Source of the DNA: Rhynchopus sp. YZ270_cl-10
Taxonomy: Eukaryota > Euglenozoa > Diplonemea > Diplonemida > Diplonemidae
Direction: 5' to 3'
Assembly: GCA_964035575.1 (NCBI GenBank)
Contig: OZ037911.1
Coordinates: 620,001 to 684,000, forward strand
Length of the DNA stretch: 64,000 nt
Positions 30,701 through 39,656 of the stretch are shown here, piece after piece (the first letter of the stretch is position 1; the number at the start of each line of letters is the position of its first letter). The notes beneath the pieces were generated by a model, which had not been told where the DNA came from, did not search any database, and was given only the letters and a program-made list of their open reading frames with translations. Position numbers and translations under genes: made by a program.

Positions 30701-33328
30701 GTGCAGCCATTCCTTTTCGGAAATCCCTCCATCAGAGTTTTCGTCCAACTGTTTAAACAACACCTTTGCAGCCAGTTTGTCCTTCCGAAGCACCTTGGTC
30801 AGCTCCTCCTTGGAGACTTCTCCTGTTGACGGTTTGCCTGTTTTCTTCAAAATGAGTTGAAACTCTGCCTTTGCACGTGCAACCAATTTTTCACGTGGCT
30901 CATTCGCATGTTCCAGACGAACTGCTGAAGACTCGGTTTCAATTGTGCTCTTCTCATGTGGTGCGGACAACGCTTCTTCGATCCACTCAATCTGTGACTC
31001 AGCCTCGTCATGGCCTTTGACAAGGAGAATGTCAAACCAGTGCAACCACTCCGTTTCAGAGATCCCGCCATCAGAGTTCTCGTCCAGCTCTTTGAACAAC
31101 ACCTTTGCACCCAACTTGTCACGCTTCAACACATGTGACAACTCTGCCTTTGACACCTCCCCTTTGCCTGTGTTGGTCTCATGAAGAATCTTAGCAAACG
31201 CTGCAGCCGCCCTTGCCCGCACTCCATCGTTGACAGCATTCGCACTCATGGCTCTCTGCATGGCAAGTGGAAGTGTGCCAGACAGCTCTTCTGGTGTTGA
31301 AGCTCCTGATGAGGCCAACGCTTCTTCGATCCACTCAATCTGCGACTCAGCCTCGTCGTGGCCTTTCACAAGGAGGACGTCGAACCAGTGCAGCCATTCC
31401 TTGTCAGAGATCCCACCATCAGAGTTCTCATCAAGTTCTTTGAAAAGAACCATGGCCGCCAGTTTGTCCTTTCGAAGCACCTTGGTCAGCTCTGTCTTCG
31501 AGACTTCTCCTGTTGCTGGCTTGCCTGACTTCTTCAACACTGCATTGAACGCCTTCTTAGCCCGTTCGACCAACACCATACGTGGGCCATTTGCTTGCAC
31601 AACCAACGAAGGGACACTTGGTGACGTGATGGGGGTACCTGCCAGCGAGTTGTTGTCCAGTGCAGCTTCAATCCACTCAATCTGTGACTCAGCCTCGTCG
31701 TGGCCTTTCACAAGGAGGATGTCAAACCAGTGCAGCCATTCCTTTTCGGAAATCCCTCCATCAGAGTTTTCGTCCAACTGTTTAAACAACACCTTTGCAG
31801 CCAGTTTGTCCTTCCGAAGCACCTTGGTCAGCTCCTCCTTGGAGACTTCTCCTGTTGACGGTTTGCCTGTTTTCTTCAAAATGAGTTGAAACTCTGCCTT
31901 TGCACGTGCAACCAATTTTTCACGTGGCTCATTCGCATGTTCCAGACGAACTGCTGAAGACTCGGTTTCAATTGTGCTCTTCTCGTGTGGTGCGGACAAC
32001 GCTTCTTCGATCCACTCGATCTGTGACTCAGCCTCGTCGTGGCCTTTCACAAGAAGGACGTCGAACCAGTGCAGCCATTCCTTTTCAGAGATCCCACCAT
32101 CAGAGTTCTCGTCAAGTTCTTTGAACAACACCTTTGCTGCAAGCTTGTCCTTTCGAAGCACCGTGGTCAGCTCTGTCTTCGAAACTTCTCCTGTTGCTGG
32201 CTTGTCTGACTTCTTCAACACTGCGTTGAACGCCTTCTTAGCCCGTTCGACCAGCACCATACGTGGGCCATTTGCTTGCACAACCAACGAAGGGACACTT
32301 GGTGACGTGACGGGAGTACCTGTTAGTGAGCTGTTGTCTAACGCTTCTTCGATCCACTCGATCTGTGACTCAGCCTCGTCGTGGCCTTTCACAAGAAGGA
32401 TGTCAAACCAGTGCAGCCATTCCTTTTCGGAAATCCCACCGTCAGAGTTTTCGTCCAGCTCTTTGAACAACACCTTTGCTGCCAATTTATCCTTCCGAAG
32501 CACCTTGGTGAGCTCCTCCTTTGATACTTCTCCTGTTGACGGTTTGCCTGTTTTCCAGAGGACTTGTTTGAATGAGAGTTTTGCCCGTTCGACTAGGGCC
32601 TTGCGGGGTTCGTTTGCTTGGAGCACGAGGGAGGAAGTGTCTACTGCTGATACGTGGTCTGTGGAGGGTGTCTGCTGAAGGGCTTCTTCGATCCATTCGA
32701 TCTGCGACTCAGCTTCGTCATTGCCTTTCTGAAGCAGAAGGTCGAACCACCGCAGCCACTCTGCCTCCGAGACACCACCATCGAGGTTCTCATCCAACTC
32801 TTTGAAGAACACATTCGCCGCCAGCCTATCCTTCCCACCTAGCACCGCACCCAGCTCTGCCTTTGACACCTCACTCCCCCCGCCTGCTTTCAAGATGCTT
32901 GCAAACGCCTCTTTCGCACGCACAATGAGGTCCTGGTTGTTCTTTCCCTTTCCTCCACTATCCGGAGGGGTGAGGGGGGAGATGGCGGAGAGGGGGGTAG
33001 TGAATTCATCGTGAGGGAGGGAATCTTCGATGCAGTCGAGTTGGGTGGTTGCCTCTGTGGTACTGCGGGAGGCGAGGAGGGCGAACCATGTAAGCCACTC
33101 AGCCTCTGAGACTGCGCCGTCGGCGTTTTCCTCTAGCTCCTTGAGGAGCACCCCCGCTGCGGCAGGGTCCTTCTTCAGCACAACACCGATCGCCGCCTTC
33201 GAAACCACAGCCAGCGCGGCCTCACCGCTCCCAGCGGCGCACAAAAGAATCTCTCTGAACGCTGCAGAGGCGCGCGCTGCTACCCCCACTGGGCACCCCG
33301 CCTCTCGTGGGTCAACATAACTGCTCAT
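24785..33328 (-). CDS. Giant EF-hand repeat protein with macro-like, PDZ-like and SHIPPO-type regions
   Basis: One open frame of 2847 residues, no introns seen. Residues 1 to about 1790 are roughly 16 modules of about 110 residues. Each has a degenerate EF-hand (GKPATGEVSKTEL) followed by a canonical calcium loop (DENSDGGISEKE; ligands at positions 1, 3, 5, 9 and 12) and the segment HDEAESQIEWIEEAL. The first module has Glu in place of the first Asp. A degraded module follows at about 1816-1916. Residues about 2246-2522 contain FENFVLGGEFEMRRRV and KYLSVPSIGLGEYLANV, reminiscent of macro domains (weak). Residues about 2546-2632 look PDZ-like (LGVYF, VRIYEIVEGSAADNAGAVQG). The tail is Gly/Pro-rich with SPGPGAY, RPGPGPSDY and SGPGPGEY, the SHIPPO signature of sperm-tail and axonemal proteins. 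A calcium-responsive flagellar or cytoskeletal scaffold is the best inference. The ATG at 33328 is the first in frame. Confidence 0.88.
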   Translation of the reverse strand: MSSYVDPREAGCPVGVAARASAAFREILLCAAGSGEAALAVVSKAAIGVVLKKDPAAAGVLLKELEENADGAVSEAEWLTWFALLASRSTTEATTQLDCIEDSLPHDEFTTPLSAISPLTPPDSGGKGKNNQDLIVRAKEAFASILKAGGGSEVSKAELGAVLGGKDRLAANVFFKELDENLDGGVSEAEWLRWFDLLLQKGNDEAESQIEWIEEALQQTPSTDHVSAVDTSSLVLQANEPRKALVERAKLSFKQVLWKTGKPSTGEVSKEELTKVLRKDKLAAKVLFKELDENSDGGISEKEWLHWFDILLVKGHDEAESQIEWIEEALDNSSLTGTPVTSPSVPSLVVQANGPRMVLVERAKKAFNAVLKKSDKPATGEVSKTELTTVLRKDKLAAKVLFKELDENSDGGISEKEWLHWFDVLLVKGHDEAESQIEWIEEALSAPHEKSTIETESSAVRLEHANEPREKLVARAKAEFQLILKKTGKPSTGEVSKEELTKVLRKDKLAAKVLFKQLDENSDGGISEKEWLHWFDILLVKGHDEAESQIEWIEAALDNNSLAGTPITSPSVPSLVVQANGPRMVLVERAKKAFNAVLKKSGKPATGEVSKTELTKVLRKDKLAAMVLFKELDENSDGGISDKEWLHWFDVLLVKGHDEAESQIEWIEEALASSGASTPEELSGTLPLAMQRAMSANAVNDGVRARAAAAFAKILHETNTGKGEVSKAELSHVLKRDKLGAKVLFKELDENSDGGISETEWLHWFDILLVKGHDEAESQIEWIEEALSAPHEKSTIETESSAVRLEHANEPREKLVARAKAEFQLILKKTGKPSTGEVSKEELTKVLRKDKLAAKVLFKQLDENSDGGISEKEWLHWFDILLVKGHDEAESQIEWIEAALDNNSLAGTPITSPSVPSLVVQANGPRMVLVERAKKAFNAVLKKSGKPATGEVSKTELTKVLRKDKLAAMVLFKELDENSDGGISDKEWLHWFDVLLVKGHDEAESQIEWIEEALASSGASTPEELSGTLPLAMQRAMSANAVNDGVRARAAAAFAKILHETNTGKGEVSKAELSHVLKRDKLGAKVLFKELDENSDGGISETEWLHWFDILLVKGHDEAESQIEWIEEALSAPHEKSTIETESSAVRLEHANEPREKLVARAKAEFQLILKKTGKPSTGEVSKEELTKVLRKDKLAAKVLFKQLDENSDGGISEKEWLHWFDILLVKGHDEAESQIEWIEAALDNNSLAGTPITSPSVPSLVVQANGPRMVLVERAKKAFNAVLKKSGKPATGEVSKTELTKVLRKDKLAAMVLFKELDENSDGGISDKEWLHWFDVLLVKGHDEAESQIEWIEEALASSGASTPEELSGTLPLAMQRAMSANAVNDGVRARAAAAFAKILHETNTGKGEVSKAELSHVLKRDKLGAKVLFKELDENSDGGISETEWLHWFDILLVKGHDEAESQIEWIEEALSAPHEKSTIETESSAVRLEHANEPREKLVARAKAEFQLILKKSGKPATGEVSKTELTKVLRKDKLAAKVLFKELDENSDGGISETEWLHWFDILLVKGHDEAESQIEWIEEALQDQAVSPLVSPATAPLMLQDANLPRKSFVARAKHVFQHILLKSGKPATGEVSKAELTKILRKDKLAAKVLFKELDENSDGGVSEKEWLHWFDILLVKGHDEAESQIEWIEDGLQIETTTEDKSAPLVYEQRERLEFVLREARRTFELIDSADHNGELSRDEILDAFGPERLAAKILFKELDENVDGGISITEWIKFFQTRYDRKGVDEAESAITWILDVLNTKDLDGPTDDRTRRTDIEQAAHSLFEDVTLSGIFAQDTVQVDSLQKAFHCEGGDAVELGRIFTGLPSDMSGRCNAAHFVSHIRQICNTEGAAEAEATLRFLQARQRRYAGEIRSVADVSRIEGERRSALMALEASGRAQLSTAVGSVWGTQTTYGPSGGCDRSHFACVFFAANSLTLPRTRRDAIAKHVTTPLTTVPDATPGEWAVSPNLATETPRLFDPTSIDPLRSYPVGMRLGGSLLAKLGRVPSRMETVAGIPSVALQPPLWQQADYVEEVVVAGRAKEEGEEVGVSSADVFGGRSFVITPCELADMESTLRVTMNEEEIPRPFYALLTANFTANTPLAAHFSVRKSVPLGEMFSRSSDDALVQRAQTRHQNAKRRLELLKEQASTPYSEEVWQQEQFVAHNKEVVQIVQRAATSAGRTLVHDFKAFLAEVRDDHVHFGFTSPQHVHEVLSKTMIELASTVCISQRGYLMVHGKHRQYRGQICPKTRRSITFIFATAGIDFCGADSTAVEAPKYFARSPQPEGTPSHIGFENFVLGGEFEMRRRVRGIFEAIFESARIHGVKYLSVPSIGLGEYLANVNAADARRIAEIYYEEQCDLLCESNFGLQCCYLHTGDAARFAIAHRVLAARRDSTTGQHYLRCSIVFHYKDVKCLAQTLAEEGHSAGVVICSDTEVLLQGCFGTFWEKGVCMEYAECEDAVCNATIATMCALGAQLGSRALATSTPIPSLSTPTKTVRIPLTENGVSNTLGVYFINETVDAAMRVRIYEIVEGSAADNAGAVQGVLTEAGGVVIRCEADFTRTVHALRTCNADHIELRIIPDDTGLGLLSKAVRPLDDLNTTLQDRLIFLPASPSYVNAINNTTPRADRAPTHTPSPRRASISPPRLCSPHNPSRVGFGSSVPRDMAHHCVRDTPSMSPGPGAYIKSGSERSGVVSPQRGGRVGAGGGGGGGLHGVYGYSVHGGSGSTGGTPGIGDAAPRIHPVERPGPGPSDYRPEGPAAASPQREKGVLSRDGIARIAKVEISGPGPGEYNTKRWLE
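28911..31998 (-). repeat. Three identical-looking 1029-bp repeats inside the EF-hand gene
   Basis: A 1029-bp (343-codon) block containing three different EF-hand modules is repeated three times in a row, plus about 120 bp of a fourth. Identical 91-codon antisense-frame peptides recur at exactly 1029-bp spacing (28789, 29818, 30847), showing near-perfect nucleotide identity, whereas modules outside the block differ from one another at many positions. This is a recent in-frame tandem triplication of an already repetitive protein. Copy number may differ between alleles or be altered by assembly. Confidence 0.93.
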
Positions 33329-35374
33329 TGCATATGGGGTAAAAAGAGAAGGGTGTGTATGAAGGTTAAAACACCACTGTTTTTTTAAGTGAAAGGAAGA
33401 AAGAGGGGAGGGGGAGGTACTAAAGGGGGTGGATTACCCGGGTAGTCCTATGTCTGGGATAAATAGGTGCGCGTTTAATATTGATAGAATGGATGGTGGG
33501 CTTTCATGTACATTGCCTGCGTTCCCCCAAAGTGTGTGGAAAAATAGTTTTAAAAAAAAATGTGGGATATTCAAAAGGGATTGGATTCTTGTTCGCTTGT
33601 CGGGGGAAAGAGTGGGGAAAGAACCACACCTCGTGTTGCGACGAGACTGTGGGGGGGGTGATGAAACTGGGAGGGTCGTGGGGTGTGCCTGCCACCCTGA
33701 CAGATGGAGGTGCCTTTCGTGCGCATATACACACACATATGGGCGATGTTCACTTTAGGGATTACCCAAATATTGGTTATACACACATATCAGGATGGGA
33801 AGGTCGAAGCAATCGTGTGTGGTAGGGTAGAGCCTGGTATTCAGTGAACAAAGTCTTCTTAACCATAAAGTATGATATGGTCGAAGCACAACACTGTATT
33901 GCTGACATCCAAAAATCAAAGCGCGCTACCTAAAATTAAAAAAAAAAGTTCGCAAAAAAAAAAGTCGAATTTTGACTTTCGGCCGCTTTTTCCCTTGAAG
34001 CACAGTTTGCCATATTTTACAAGGGAGAAAAGCATTGCACACTGCAAATAAGAATGTGCAAAAAAAAGAGGAAAAAAAAAGAAAAAAAGTGATTCGCCGG
34101 AATTTCCACCAACCCATCAACCATGACTACTCTGATGATCAAAGGGGGTGGTGGTGGTTGGGTAAAGATGATAGTGCAAACGCCTCTGGACAGAAAGCAC
34201 TGAAAAAAAAGAGGGGAGGTGCTAAGGACACGGATTGGTGCTCCCTCCCTGAACTGCAAAAACTGACACCCTTGTTTTCAGGTGCAGATGAAAATAAGAC
34301 AAAAAGCAAAGCCATAATGCAATAAAAGAAAGGTCTCATAAAAGACAAAATGTACTGAAAAAAAAATGAATGTCTTGGTAAATAGACATCATTAAGGGAT
34401 GCAAAAGTACGGTTGGTGGCACACACAAAAAAAAAAAAATGGGCTCGTCGCGAAAACCCTGTTCAAATAAAAAATAAAAAAAAAGAGAAGTTGAAAGTGC
34501 AAACGCCTCACCGTTCATCGGAGGACGCAGGGGCACTGGTTCTCCGCGGGGTTATCAAACCCCAGAGAGAGAAAAGAAGAAAGAACAATAATGAAAACTT
34601 GGGAGATGACTGTGCCTCATTGTGCACACATCTGAAAAGGGGGGGGAGAAAATGAAAAAAGAAAAAAAGAAAAGAAACGCACAGCGCTATTAGAAAAAGC
34701 AGTATTCAATTTTAACCCCTTTCCTAGGTTCCTACCGAATGGACAATGCAAACTATGCGCTGAGAATCGCATAAATAGCAATAAAATAAAAGAAAAAAGG
34801 GAAACCATGAGAAGGCTTGAGTAATACACTGTCTCGGGTGCACAACCACCCAAATACAGAATAAGGCTCAATGGGCGAAGGGTAAAAAGTTTACAAAAGC
34901 CCTCTATCATGTGAAAACAATGAAACGATGAATAAAATGATCCTTGGTCTCACGTTCAGTCACCTCACCTAGTATGAAAAAAAAGTGAAGTTAATATGCC
35001 AGACACCTCTTGGGTGTGCACCTGAACTTCCACAAACTGTGGGAAGAATCGGGTCTGTGCTTTATGAAATAATCGCAACAATTCTGAAAAAGGGGGGAGG
35101 GGGAGGGGGAAAAAACACCTCATTCCCTGCATGAGGCTAGAAAACCTTTTTGCATTATATCTCACGGACATAGGTGTCGCATGGGGAGTTTTAAAAAAAA
35201 TGGTGTCTCTTTAATGGGGAGAGAAAAATTCTTGAGTGCTCCGGGAGGAGTCGATATTGACAGGTCGCTGACACAGGGACTTTATACACACTCCCCCCTG
35301 ATATTGACACGTCGCTGACAGGTCGTTGACCGACTTCCGAAAGCACCATGGAGGTGGTAAAAATTTATAGAAAA
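33329..35374. other. Spacer between EF-hand and BSD genes
   Basis: No gene is recognised. The sequence has many purine and A runs (for example 34050-34090 and 34420-34490). The phrase TGATATTGACACGTCGCTGACA and relatives occur twice at about 35252-35275 and 35305-35335, a short direct repeat downstream of the BSD gene. Overlapping short frames on both strands lack conserved domains. Confidence 0.5.
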
Positions 35375-35899
35375 TCACAAAACCGACGCACAGACGGCGC
35401 AGGAGAACGACCCATCCGCATTGAGGTGGCTGCAGTGGGGGCAACGAACCTCACAGGCCTCGCTGCTGTCAGAGCAGAAGGACCATTCAGCGCTGATGCA
35501 GAGGGGGTCGATGGGAGCGTCGGCAATGTCGATGGAGGGTGCTGCTATGTGGAGGGCAGGTGAGAGGATGGGGCTGCAGAGGATGAAGTATGTGGTCCAG
35601 AAGCTGTTTTCGCACATTGCTGCAGGGCAGAGTGCAAATCGAAGTTTCTCAAATCGTGGAGAGAGGCGTATCACCATAGAAGCATGTGCCACCCTTAACG
35701 CTGTCCATTCTATCTCCCGGCACACCCCCTTCCCCGCAAACAGCCCCGCATTCCCCGCCAACACCTCCACCTGTTTTCTAAACTCCTCCTCCGGAACCAG
35801 GAGACCCGTGAAGACTTCCTCCTTCTTGTCATGATGTTCCTCCCATGGTGATGGCTCCCATCCAAGCACAAACCCAACGGTTTCTGCTATCATGTTCAT
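35375..35899 (-). CDS. BSD-domain protein with C-terminal RanBP2-like zinc finger
   Basis: A 174-residue frame starting at ATG 35899. LSPRFEKLRFALCP and NSFWTTYF (Phe-Trp at 100-101) match the third-helix signature of BSD domains, found in transcription/repair factors and synapse-associated proteins. The C terminus has Cys153, Cys156, Cys167 and Cys170 in the spacing C-x2-C-x3-N-x6-C-x2-C, which is that of RanBP2-type zinc fingers, except that the usual Trp before the first Cys is missing. RanBP2-type fingers bind ubiquitin or single-stranded RNA. The combination suggests a trafficking, ubiquitin-linked or nuclear adaptor role, but the precise function is unknown. No intron is needed, although one could be hidden in the middle. 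Confidence 0.75.
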   Translation of the reverse strand: MNMIAETVGFVLGWEPSPWEEHHDKKEEVFTGLLVPEEEFRKQVEVLAGNAGLFAGKGVCREIEWTALRVAHASMVIRLSPRFEKLRFALCPAAMCENSFWTTYFILCSPILSPALHIAAPSIDIADAPIDPLCISAEWSFCSDSSEACEVRCPHCSHLNADGSFSCAVCASVL

Positions 35900-36078
35900 T
35901 TTGGATGTGAATAAAATCTGTAAATATTTTATGAGGGAGGGGAGGAGGGAGGGAGGGAGGGAGGAGGAGGAGAGGAGATGGAAAAGAATCGGGAGGGGAA
36001 GAGGGGGGGTCTGGTAATTTTTTTTGTGACTTCTTGAGGTTCTTTTTTTTATTATTACTCCGTCAGTTTGCTACGATT

Positions 36079-36610
36079 CTACTTCTTCTCGGTCTTCCTG
36101 TGTGGGGAGGGGAGGGTTGGTTGGAGGTGTTTCTTTTTTTTGTTCATTTTTGGCTTATTGTTGGATTTTGTTTTATTTTGAAACCGTAGTAGGTAGTAAA
36201 TTTGGTGTGAGACCCGAGGTTGCTGTTGACATGGGCACCTCAGGAATAGTTGTAATTTTTTTTTTCAAAAAAAAATTCAGAAATAATATGTGTTGTACGT
36301 ACCTCTGGAGCTTCCTCGGGGGGGCACGCACCTTACGGAGGTCCACGGAACGCACACGCACCTGGCGGGAGTGGATGGCGCAGGAGATGCAGTACGCGAT
36401 CTTCAGGTACATCTTGGGGATGTTGTAGTTCGCGATCGCGGAGGCCTCGCTCAGGTCACGGACGGCGGCCTGCTCGACCATGTTGCGCACGATGAAGCGC
36501 TTGACTGCCTTGTCCTTCGGGGTCTTCTTTGCGCAGTTGCTGCAACGCACGGTGGCGGTGTGTCCACGGCCCTTCTTGTTACGTCCGTGGTTGCGTCTCT
36601 TGATGGTCAT
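36079..36610 (-). CDS. RPS26: 40S ribosomal protein eS26 (two exons)
   Basis: Exon 1 is 36610-36303 and exon 2 is 36097-36079, joined in phase 2 (donor GTACGT, acceptor CCACACAG) to give 108 residues ending QRKTEKK. The start [17 protein letters not shown], the zinc cysteines 23, 26, 74 and 77, AVRDLSEAS and YCISCAIHS are all typical of eS26, which lies at the mRNA exit channel of the small ribosomal subunit. The last exon is only 19 nucleotides and encodes six residues and the stop. Reading straight through the donor gives an A/T-rich 145-codon frame that does not resemble any eS26 tail, which supports splicing. Confidence 0.96.
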
Positions 36611-37106
36611 CTTGAGGGTGTGGTGTGGGAGACGCGTGCTGGAATGAATGAGGTTGTGGGTGTTAGGGGTGTTAGGGGTGTTGTGGGGTGGGTGTTAGTG
36701 TGTGGCAAACAGGTAGCACATTTAACAAAATTTCAACACGGTATTTTTCTTTCTTTGATTTTGATCATGTATCTTATAGATTTTGTTGCATCAACAGTGC
36801 ATACCACGGTTCTGCACTGCCAAAGTTGACAAGGGAGAGAAAAAAAAAGGAAAGCAACCAATAACGAACATATGAATGGTGTGATGCACTCAAAAAAGAA
36901 GAAAAAAGAAGAGAAAAAAAGGGGGAAAGTCAAAATTCCAGAGACAATGATTTATTTGCTAACTGAGTTGTATCATTTGTCTTCATTCAAACGCCTACCA
37001 AACTTTCTTCTCATCGGGGTTTCAAAATGAATGCCTTTGGTTTGTTCATGAAAACAGATTTTTGAAAAAATTGGCGAAAGATGAGAAATGGCCGTGTATC
37101 CCTACC
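36611..37106. other. Spacer upstream of eS26 and downstream of METTL18-like gene
   Basis: Contains a GTGTTAGGGGTGTTAGGGGT direct repeat at about 36658-36680, just upstream of the eS26 start. The rest is A/T-rich with A and G runs. It must hold the eS26 promoter, but I see no recognisable element. No coding potential is visible. Confidence 0.5.
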
Positions 37107-38231
37107 CTACTTCGTCACCCACTTCAACTCAAGGACCTCACGCACATTGTCGATACCGTCGCTGATGTCCTTTTTGTCAGTGACGGAAAGCACCTTCCCG
37201 TCCATCGGTGTCTGCTTCTCCAGAGCCTCGCGCAGCTCCAGCACCCCTCCTCCACAACCAAAGTACATCTGAGTGAGGGGGTGGTGGTGGTATGTTACTA
37301 CAGGAGGGGGAGGGATCTATTATCCTAGCATATTTTGCCCCCATTGTTTTTTTGGGGGGACAAGTAGACTTTACAATTGTTGTTTTGCCCAAAAATAGAC
37401 CTCATACCAAATTGAGGTGGTTTGACCATTTTTTCACTCAAAATTGCGGACCAAAATCCAAAAAAAAAAAAAAAAAATCTCTTGTTTTTAGCCCCAAAAA
37501 ACTTGGGCAGGACTACACCCACATACCGTTTTGGACCCAACGTAGGCAGTCCCGTCTGCCGCAAGGAAGGTGCGGAGGAAGCCGAGCAGGCCAGCGACGA
37601 CTTCTACTGTGTACAGTGTGTCGGTGGTAAGGATGACGTCAAATGTACCGGCCTGTTCTGCGCACTTCGACGACAGCTCCGTCCAGTCCCCTCCCCAGAA
37701 CTCGCACCGCTGCATCAACGGTTCCGGTTCCATTTTTGTGTTGAGTAGGACGTTTGGTGCGGTCAGCAGACGGATCACCTCGACGTTGTAGTCCTGCATC
37801 ACCACACGTGACGCCCCCTGCAGCAACGAGTGGATAGACGGCGCTCCGTGCCCACATCCTGCCTCCAGCACCTTCTTGCCCTCCAGGGCAACTTTCTTCT
37901 CCACCAGGTAGCGCACGAGATCGCCTGCACAGGACCAGAGCTTGAAGCCGCCCTCATAGACCCCAGGGATGATATCTCGCTGCTTCAATTCCTCCGCAAA
38001 CGCGCACGTCTCTGAAGGGAGCAGGGCTGGCTGCAGGCGGATCAGCTTCAGGCTGCCCTCCTTCTGCACGGACAGGTCTTCCTCACCAAGCTCGCGCACC
38101 AGTGTCGTCGCCTCATCTTCGCTGTACGACCACGCCAAAGGTGGAGGATGCGCGTTTTTCTTGCACTGCTCCTGCACCTCAACCACAGGGGTGTCCTCTT
38201 CGCCAAAATCAAAGCGGAACCCACCCTCCAT
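37107..38231 (-). CDS. Protein-histidine methyltransferase, METTL18/Hpm1-like (two exons)
   Basis: Exon 1 is 38231-37527 and exon 2 is 37268-37107, joined in phase 0 (donor GTATGT, acceptor CACTCAG), giving 288 residues. IIPGVYEGGFKLW (88-99) is the hallmark of the METTL18/Hpm1 family; VLEAGCGHGAPS (121-132) is the SAM-binding motif I; QDYN (146-149), GDW and DVILTTDTLYT follow in order; exon 2 supplies MYFGCGGGV. Family members methylate one histidine of ribosomal protein uL3 and so tune translation. The N terminus FRFDFGEED also fits. Splicing restores the family's C-terminal third, which the unspliced frame lacks. The 258-bp intron includes a 17-base A run. Its neighbour encodes another ribosome-related protein (eS26), but in a eukaryote this need not mean anything. 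Confidence 0.93.
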
Positions 38232-39388
38232 TATGTAGTCTTCTGTGCTAATCCCCTGGGGCGGAAAGCGTGAGTGGTGAGAAGGGGTGAAGGGGTGAAG
38301 GGATGAAGGGGTTCGCGATCAAGAATCGAAAGAAAAAGGTGGCACTGCCAGGCAAAGACACTCACGTTACAGGATTTCAAAATAAATAAAAACAGATCAC
38401 GGATTCTCTACGTTCAGTGCGAGAGTCATCAGTAGTATTACCTGTCAGACTTGAATAGAAAAGGGTGTTGGGTATCAGAACTATAATAAACAACTGTTCC
38501 AGGAATCATGTTCTTCTTCATACATTCAATAGGCATCAAAAGCGGAGGACACCTAAAACCAACATAAGCATTGAAAAAAATCCTCCTCGTTCAGAGAGGA
38601 CCCAGCAACAAAATGAATACAATAACTCATAGATGGTAGTCTGGCTGAGTCTGGCAGACTTTTCAGATTTTCAAAAAAAATCTGGAGTCTGGCAGACATA
38701 TTTTTCTCGCCAGACTTTTCGCCATACTTTTTTTTTAGTCTGGCAGACTCCGAAAAGTCTGGCAGACAAAAAAAAGTCTGGCGAAAAGTCTGGTGAAAAG
38801 TGTGGCGAGGAAAAAAAAAGTCTGGCAGCGTAGAAAAATAGGAGGGAGGGGGAGCAGACAGTGGGGGCAAAGGTGGAAAAATGGTACTTCAGTCACAACC
38901 TTCTTATATCAGCCAAAATCTCGTTAGGCGCATATTAAGGTACTGGCTCATATTTCTCAAAAATTAAGTGGTCAAAAAAAATTGTCCAATTTTCGAGATT
39001 GACCCCACCACTGCACGGTCGGAGCCTAAAAATGCAAATAATAACCCTTTTTTGTTCTCTAAAAATGTGAAATTTTGTGTTTTCTACAAAAAACATAATA
39101 ACTGCTCCTACAAGAGTTGAAGGAAGGTGAAGAAAAAGATACCAACAAGAACAACTAATTGCAAAGAAAAAAACGGGGTGCTGTAGAAAACTCCGCTCGA
39201 TTTTCGAAACCACCATACCATCCTGCATTTGCTGCACGTGCTGATGTGCCTGGTGTGATCGACGACGTGTCGTTGATCTTGTGCATTTTGTGTTCCTTGC
39301 GTACTGCGACTACGACGACGACTATGCGTGGGAGGCTGTGGACTACTAGCTGGAACATGCCTAGCCCGCCTCCACAGCCGTCGAGCGA
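38232..39388. other. Spacer with AGTCTGGC repeat cluster
   Basis: No gene is recognised. Around 38260-38310 is a short GGGGTGAAG direct repeat close to the METTL18-like start codon. From about 38633 to 38825 the word AGTCTGGC recurs many times (see separate entry). From 38940 the sequence is A/T-rich and leads to a small plus-strand frame at 39389. Confidence 0.5.
38633..38825. repeat. Degenerate AGTCTGGCAGAC / AAAAGTCTGGCG repeat
   Basis: The octamer AGTCTGGC or its complement GCCAGACT occurs about ten times in 190 bp, in both orientations, separated by A runs and GAAAA. AGTCTGGCAGACT is itself close to a palindrome. The array has no open frame of note. Confidence 0.8.
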
Positions 39389-39565
39389 ATGGATATCGAG
39401 TGTGCCGATACTACGTCCAATAACGCGAACGATCAGATGGTGCTGGACGAAGAGAACAGCCCCAATGTTTCAACGTTTCATACGCAGGCATCACAGTGGG
39501 TCCAGCAGCGTACGAAGAGTGTTATAGCAGAACTACAGAAGATCAGAAAGCTGAGCTTCATGTAG
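39389..39565 (+). CDS. Small hypothetical frame or last exon (58 codons)
   Basis: An ATG-initiated frame with no lysine or A-run bias, ending in a helical-looking segment (WVQQRTKSVIAELQKIRKL) and a stop. It differs from the surrounding low-complexity DNA and lies just before the 38-bp satellite. An AG acceptor-like site (CCACAG) sits just upstream, so it could be the last exon of a spliced gene. No family is recognised. It would be the only plus-strand gene in the window, which lowers confidence. Confidence 0.22.
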   Translation: MDIECADTTSNNANDQMVLDEENSPNVSTFHTQASQWVQQRTKSVIAELQKIRKLSFM

Positions 39566-39656
39566 AATATTCCTACATCGTGGAGTTCCACAGCAGACCC
39601 CGTCTTCTTTACCGAAATCAATTACTTGTATTTCTTTGGATTGATTCCTTCTTTGG

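Noticed and set aside
28789-32678. Plus-strand frames of up to 234 codons over the EF-hand gene
   Set aside because: They are antisense to the repeated EF-hand coding sequence and rich in Ser because of the complementary codons.
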